Shown here: positions 58,802 through 64,000 of the stretch, piece after piece | Position numbering within the stretch: position 1 is the stretch's first letter | Layout: each line of letters begins with the position of its first letter | Assembly (NCBI RefSeq): GCF_937616625.2 | Contig: NC_065570.1 | Coordinates: 45,747,665 to 45,811,664, forward strand | DNA from: Mercurialis annua | Taxonomy: Eukaryota; Streptophyta; Magnoliopsida; Malpighiales; Euphorbiaceae | Direction: 5' to 3' | DNA: 64,000 nt | Program-made: the position numbers and the translations under genes | The notes under the pieces: model-generated | What the model saw: only the letters and a program-made list of their open reading frames with translations | What the model was told of the DNA's origin: nothing | Databases searched by the model: none

Positions 58802-60205
58802 GTGGGAGATCATCCAAATCCCAAGAGAGAAAAAAAGACTGACGCTGACGCCATCGCCAAATCAGCGTCCGAACTAGGGGACCTATTCATGAGGATGCAG
58901 CTAAAGGAAACCCTCGAGTCACCAAGCACCAAGGAAGAAGAAATCATGGCGATTAATGAAGCTGACTCCTGGATGACCCTGCGGATAAAATACTTGGACT
59001 AAGGAGAACTACTAACCGACAATGTCGAAGCCATCCGAATCATCCAAAAATCCGCCAATTATTCATATCATAACGGAGTTCTTTACTAAACCTCCTTAAC
59101 TCATCCTTGGTCAAGATTTGTCTTGCCCGAAACGGGAGGCTCAATCCTGAAAGAAGTCCACGAGGGAATATGCGGGGCACACGAAGGAGCGGTCACCATT
59201 GCAAGAAAAACAATGCTTCAAGACTACTACTGGCCAACCATCAAAGAAGACGCAAAAGTGCTAGTGAAGAAATGCGACAAATGCCAAAGACATGACAATG
59301 TCAGCCGTAGGCCAGCAGTACCCCAGGGATCGCTAGAAATCCCCTGGCCATTCGCCACATGGGGAATCGACATAGTAGGACCACTCGAAACAGGAAAAAA
59401 TCAGATGAAATTCCTGATCGTCGCGGTTGAACACTTCACCAAATGAGTGGAGGTAACGCCAGTCGCATCCATAACTGCAGCTAGAGTAGAAGAATTCTTC
59501 AAGAACGAAGTGATATGTCGGTTCGGCATACCTCACACAATAGTAGCGGACAATGGAAAACAATTCGACTGCAAGCGATTCAAGAAATTCTGTGAAGGTT
59601 TAATGATAAACTTAAAGTTCACATCAGTGGCGCACCCCCAAACAAATGGAATGACTGAAGTAACTAATCGAACTATGGTACAAGGAATAAAAAAGAGCTT
59701 AGCTCAGTACAAAGAAAACTGGGTCGACGAGCTTTACAGCGTTCTGTGGGCATACAAAACAACCCCAAGGAAAGGAACAGGCGAGACACCCTTCAGGCTC
59801 GCCTACGGCACTAAAGCGGTAATCCTCGTGGAAATTGGCGTACCCAGCATCAGAGTGATTTATCTAGAAGAGGAGACGAACGAATCAAGAATAAGGCTAT
59901 GTCTAGACCTACTAGAGGAATGAAGAAATGAAGCAATAATCCGAGCTGCAGCTTACAAGAAACAATCTGCAGGATACCACAACAAGAGAGTAAGCTCACG
60001 AGAATTCCAAATTGGCGATCTGGTCCTACGAAATGCAAAAATTGGCAGAGGAAACGCCAGGGTAAAGAAAATGCAAGCAAATTAGGAAGGTCCCTACATA
60101 GTAGAGGAAGCTACTGGTAAAGGCGCGTAATGGCTAAAAACAATGACCAGATCTATGGTCCCAAGATATTGGAATGTAGAACATTTAAGAAAATATTATC
60201 AATAG
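58802..60205 (+). pseudogene. Element G integrase
   Basis: Zinc-binding region: HEGICGAHEGA..IARK and CDKCQR (about 59159-59290). Core: WGIDIVGPL (first Asp), IVADNGKQF (second Asp), HPQTNGMTEVTNRT (Glu). C-terminal part: YHNKRV, FQIGDLVLRNAK and a final WNVEHLRKYYQ stopping at 60203-60205. Stops lie at about 59444 and 59921 and elsewhere. Open pieces are 59123-59446 and 59447-59923. Confidence 0.88.
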
Positions 60206-60280
60206 ACTAGCTCGTGGCATGTACAAATTTCCATTATTAAATAAAGACGGTTCGACATTGAAACATATATAATTTTACAA

Positions 60281-60363
60281 GACTCGTTTGAGTCTAACCA
60301 ACATACGCGATTTAACAGGATTCGTTTGAGTCTTAGTTAAAATAATCAGAACTCGTTTGAGTC
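60281..60363. repeat. Three GACTCGTTTGAGTC palindromes downstream of element G pol
   Basis: Imperfect 14-15 bp palindromes at 60281-60294, 60319-60332 and 60349-60363 with 38- and 30-bp spacing; a related GGATCCGATC follows. They lie between integrase and the antisense gene. Scattered GACTCG half sites recur at 62960-63010. Confidence 0.75.
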
Positions 60364-61127
60364 AAAAATAAAATAAAGCAGGATCCGATCGGACTTACTA
60401 ATAAAATACATACAACTGAATCCTGGTTGGTCTCGCGACTATACGTTCAGGAGGTTTAAATTAACCTCTAACAATAAAAAACAAGCATGAACAATAAAAA
60501 AAAAGCATGAGTTTAGATTAACTCTGAAAATAAATAAAGAAGAATGACTACTGAAAAAAGATCGTGTATATTAATTCAAGAAAAAATTACAACGGATTTG
60601 CCTCGATCCGATACAAAAATATATAGGCAAAAAGATAAGAGCTAAACTTTCTGCAAATCATCCTACTTCTGCTTGTCCAGCTTCGCCTTCACCTCTTTTA
60701 CTAGGGAGGCAGGGTCCAGTTGGTTAACTCCAGAAAGATCGATCCCAGGGTTCTGTTCCCGCAACTTCGCCCCGATCGCCAATCGGTAGTGGGTCATAAC
60801 TTGAGAGTAAAAACCCCCAGACTCGCCTAGACGCCGGCGAAGACGCTCTTCCTCCTTCTTCAGACCATCCCTTTCTTTGATAAGGGCATCCGAATAAGAC
60901 TTTAGAGACTGGATCTCCTCGGACAAAGTCTGAACCCGAGCCTCTAATGAAGAGATCTCCCGCTCTTTGGCAGCAACGGACGAGCGCAGCTACTGGTTCC
61001 GACCTGCCAGCTCACCAGCTTCGGTCTCCATCTTCTGTTTCTCCGATTGCCAGGACTCGGAGTCTTCCTGGAGTTTCTTCAGCTGATTCACTGCATCCCT
61101 ACGGCGACGTTCCAAAACAACAATGGA

Positions 61128-61211
61128 CTAAACCACCTAAGAAATAGAAGAGAAAGCAATAAGCAAGCGAAGAAAATAATATTACAACAAAGGAAAGGAA
61201 ATAATACTCAC
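61128..61211 (-). other. Predicted intron in the element G antisense gene (84 nt)
   Basis: Minus-strand donor TTG/GTGAGTAT and acceptor TGGTTTAG/TCC; phase 0 on both sides, joining an open 157-codon exon to the coiled-coil exon. Removing it also removes an in-frame TAG. Confidence 0.65.
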
Positions 61212-61684
61212 CAAAAAACCGCCAAGACAGGCGAACTCAGCAAGACCATCACCATGGTCTCGATCTATGGACTCTATGTCCTCTTTAATCATAATATTCT
61301 CTATCCAAGCATGAAGAATAGTAGCATTAGAGAGCCGAGGCGGATTCTGAGCATCCGCCCACGCAGCAAACCGAGGCGCTTCGTCAATCAGAGTCTCCTT
61401 AGAAGATTTCTTCTTCTTGGGATGCTTGGAAGAAGCACCAGCTTCATCTTCAATAGATCGTTTCTTGCCAACTGTAGGCAACTCCTTCAGAGAAGAGTCC
61501 AAATCCTTCGTCGGAAGAGAAGCAGACTCCGGACTGATAGAAGGCACCTGATCGGCAGTAGTAGGTGCAACATCCGTTGAGCTCGGATTTGGGTTCCAGA
61601 TAGCAGCAGGGGTGGGGACGACTCCACTCGTAACTTTTCCCATATCTACACTCATATCGACATTAAAGTTATCATGCAGGTGAT

Positions 61685-61739
61685 CTATAGAAGTTTACAT
61701 CCTACAAAAAACAGGAAATAGCAAAAGTTAAAAAATTAC
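61685..61739 (-). other. Predicted intron in the element G antisense gene (55 nt)
   Basis: Minus-strand donor GAAG/GTAATTTT and acceptor TTCTATAG/ATCACC; phase 1, keeps the frame. At 55 nt it is shorter than usual plant introns, so less certain. Confidence 0.4.
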
Positions 61740-62472
61740 CTTCTAAAGAAAGATCCGACAAAATTATTTCACGACCACTTAAATATCGCTCTAAAAGAAC
61801 ATTGTGCTTGGGTTTATCGACTCGACAATCCGACAGAAGAGATAAGGGAAAATCTTTCTCGCCGTCGGATAGATCGGGAACAGCAGTAAGCGAAACTTAA
61901 TTTTGCGTAAAGCTTCACGAAAAAGAAGAAAAGGAAGGATGTTGGACCAGGAAAAATTTAGGGGTCCAACCCTTTAAAGATGATGGAAGAACAAAAAGCG
62001 ATCGGTTCGGTCGACCGCCAGCAAAGATAAATTCCTCACCCTTTCGGCGAGAGAATATATAAAAATAATTAAACAGACCAAGAGTAGGCTCTTGGCTGCA
62101 GGATCTACAAGACTCCATGAAAGAACAAATAATGCGAATCGCATTCGGATGAAGTTGACCGAGAGGAATGTTCAAATTACGACAAACCTCCACAATCAAA
62201 GACTCAAGAGGAAAACGAAGACCCGCTACTAATTGTTCATGAAAAACAACAATTTTCGAAGGCAAATCTGTACTATGATTCCCCCGATACGACTTTCCAG
62301 GTTTTATAATTAAATACGACTCGGGAAAATTAAACTCTTCAGCAAACTCTGTTATTTGATGAACAGAAAGGGAACTTCGGGTATGCTCCAATTCATCACG
62401 GGCACCCCGAATCCCATCTGCTATCTCTGACATTTTAAAATTAAAATGGGGGGAAACAAGGAATGACGACAA

Positions 62473-63056
62473 AATTTAAATATTAAAAGATCAAAAGAAG
62501 AATAAGAAGAACTCGAAGAACTCGAAGAACACGAAGAACAAAGAGGAAAAAAGCAAACCCAGAAACCAAAAATCAGAAAACCAGACGAAGAAAGAATATA
62601 AGTACTTTGAAATCAAATACGCTGGATCAAAAGAAAGATATGGAGCTACCCGAAAACGAGGAATCTTGAAGATAAAGGAGGAAAATGGCTGAAGTAATAA
62701 GAATGGCAGAAATTGCTATGAAATTGCTGGGTAATTCTTTGAAGGTGAAAGTAAAGAAAGGAAAATGATAAATTGACACTTAAATACCCCAAGAAAAATA
62801 TTAAGAAGCTGAAGAGATGAAACCCTTAGGGTTGAACAGGATGAATGACAAATGGCACACGAACTAGACACTTCTTCTCCATCCAAAAACTGCCACTCGC
62901 CGATGAATGACACGTGGCCATAAAGAAAATAAAGGAAAACTTACCAAAGAAGTAAAATGACTCGACATATTACGAAACGACTCGCCCAAAATATAAAAGA
63001 CTCGACTCCAAAAGAGCCAAAATTTACTAAGGCATGAATACCAAATACTTCAGCTC
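62473..63056. other. Non-coding region between antisense gene and 3' LTR of G
   Basis: Purine-rich (GAAGAAC repeats at 62500-62540). It should hold the promoter of the antisense gene; on the minus strand TATTTAAG near 62776 is a possible TATA box. No further ORF is credible. Confidence 0.45.
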
Positions 63057-63074
63057 ACTTGCGGGGGGGGCTAA
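63057..63074 (+). other. Element G polypurine tract
   Basis: TTGCGGGGGGGG just before the 3' LTR, with a few bases (CTAA) in between. Confidence 0.7.
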
Positions 63075-63678
63075 TAATGGATTTCGAATCCTACACTAAT
63101 TATAATGGAACCGAGTCACAGGAGATCTATTCTCAGGTGATACCAGACTCCTAATGAGAGACCTGAATATATGAGGAAGATGAAGACCGAATCCCTTAGG
63201 ATTCGCCGATGTACTATTCAACAAGATGAAAACCGAATCCCATAGGATCCGCCCAAAGCGCGTCGATCCTGGGATTCGGATAGATCGCCAGATATACTAT
63301 GATATCTCTAAGTATTTTTTTATTTGGACACAATCTCCAACTTAGGAAGATAAGATCTATCTTAGGAAGACGAGACTATTTAGGAAGACGTTCCTAAATA
63401 GGACTCATGTCTGAATAAGGTAGATCACGCCAAATCAGGGTCAATCCCTACAAAGTAGGATTCACTTACCTACTACAGCTCTACAAGGTATGCAATCATC
63501 TACTATAAAAGGAGTATGAGGTATGCCTGAAAACACAATTACATTCATATACTCAAAACGCTGCTCAAAGCTCTAAACTGACTTTAGCATCGGAGAGTTA
63601 ATCGGACAACCACCGTCCGGTTAGCTTCTATCCTGTTTTGCAGGTCTCATTCACCGGTTCAGAAGGTAGACTCCATCA
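63075..63678 (+). repeat. Element G 3' LTR
   Basis: It starts TAATGGATTTCG (TA in place of TG) and ends GACTCCATCA, followed by TTTAT. It has small indels relative to the 5' LTR near 63175-63185 and 63312-63320. Confidence 0.9.
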
Positions 63679-63693
63679 TTTATGCATCACTCT

Positions 63694-64000
63694 AAGGAAA
63701 CTGTGGTCTGTTTCTTAGATTTCTAGGATATTTAATACTTACCAAGAAAGATACAAAATATTGATATGGATCTTATTAAATTAGGACATGTCCTCCAATC
63801 TGCATTTGAGAATGCTGCAAGTTTCAAATCAGAAGATGCTGAAAAATATAATAATTTCTCTAGAGCTCCTTTTAGATATCTTGAGATTCTGTGAGCTGCA
63901 ACAAAAGGAGTCTTAGTAGGGCAATCTAAGAATTGAGAGAGTTGTTGAACAAAATATGAGATTTATGGTCTAGTGTTGCATAGATATAGAAGCTTCCCAA
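63694..64000 (-). pseudogene. Copia RT/RNase H fragment running off the window
   Basis: From 64000 downwards the minus strand reads a Ty1/copia RT C-terminus and RNase H: ISYFVQQLSQFLDCPTKTPF, AAHRISRYLKGALEKLLYF, LKLAAFSNADWRTCPNLIRS, IFCIFLGKY, and KSKKQTTVS near 63694. Two or three in-frame stops show decay. Homology ends at TTTCC before the usual SRSSAEAEY, so the copy is broken there, next to the insertion site of G. Different from element I, whose equivalent segment is at 50620-50920. Confidence 0.83.

Larger units (their letters stand above)
60663..62472 (-). pseudogene. Element G antisense gene (gypsy-associated 'transposase-like' protein), apparently spliced
   Basis: Minus-strand exons: 61915-62472 carries LPSKIVVFHEQLVAGLRFPL..LIVEV and QLHPNAIRIICSFM, the signature of the putative gypsy-type transposase family (Pfam PF04195, from memory). 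About 61740-61900 is open (VPDLSDGEKDFPLSLLSDC). 61212-61684 has a Ser/Pro/Thr-rich region and KHPKKKKSSK, a likely nuclear localisation signal. 60663-61127 encodes a long coiled coil (LERRRRDAVNQLKKL...). Candidate introns 61128-61211 and 61685-61739 have GT-AG ends and keep frame. One in-frame stop (about 60991) and a frame problem near 61910 suggest decay. Confidence 0.72.
55679..63678 (+). mobile_element. Element G: Tat-type Ty3/gypsy retrotransposon, gag-less (8.0 kb)
   Basis: LTRs 55679-56274 and 63075-63678 enclose pol; TTTAT is duplicated at 55674-55678 and 63679-63683. The LTRs differ at roughly 5% of positions by eye. The order protease, RT, RNase H, a second RNase H, integrase, then antisense ORFs before the 3' LTR is the Tat-lineage design. 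Gag is absent: the protease frame opens 76 bp after the LTR. Pol has many stops, so the copy is dead. Confidence 0.9.

Noticed and set aside
61047..61580. 177-codon plus-strand ORF in element G
   Set aside because: Opposite strand of the antisense gene; Arg-rich shadow of its Lys/Ser-rich exon.
63765..63890. Plus-strand 42-codon ORF beginning MDLIKLGH
   Set aside because: The minus strand gives a clear copia RT/RNase H translation over the same bases.

Overview
The window is repeat-dense, AT-rich nuclear DNA from a plant, most likely a eudicot. The evidence is the element mix: Athila-type and Tat-type Ty3/gypsy elements, Ty1/copia, a LARD-like family, Mutator-type, Stowaway-type and hAT-type short elements, a Helitron, a tRNA-derived SINE and L1-like LINE 3' ends. 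No intact host gene is convincing. The only candidate host coding sequence is a duplicated exon-like segment seen near 41 kb and 54.7 kb. The composition fits pericentromeric heterochromatin, but that is inference. The species cannot be told from the sequence.

Layout, left to right. 1-9038: element A, a young LARD-like element (3.3-kb LTRs, 4.5-kb interior without pol) whose 3' LTR carries eight GTGCACGNNCGTGCAC palindromes. 9039-12942: old LTR-like debris ending in a 40-bp tandem repeat. 12943-31332: element D, a minus-strand Athila-like element. It is split at its RNase H/integrase junction by a solo LTR (C), which is itself split by a minus-strand relative of A (B) and by a Stowaway-type element. 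31333-35988: element E, a second Athila-like fragment (gag plus 5' LTR), holding a copia-type solo LTR (H). 35989-46937: LINE ends, a SINE, several foldback elements with 9-bp target duplications, and a 488-bp Helitron. 47007-51930: a three-level nest, Mutator-like foldback > hAT-like foldback > internally deleted copia element with TG...GA LTRs. 51940-54170: a 2-kb foldback with a GATAAT-rich centre. 55679-63678: element G, a complete-ended Tat-type Ty3/gypsy with 5-bp target duplications, no gag, a decayed pol and an antisense, apparently spliced gene. 63694-64000: a minus-strand copia RT/RNase H fragment running off the window.

How the parts relate. Every pol gene seen is broken, so no element here looks autonomous. 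A and B share non-coding interior sequence and must rely on enzymes supplied in trans. Three unrelated LTR families (A, D/E and G) each carry small clusters of short palindromes. That recurrence and the antisense gene of G are the most interesting signals. Boundaries given with TG/CA ends and matching target duplications are read directly from the sequence. Family names rest on protein motifs and general knowledge, since no database search was possible.
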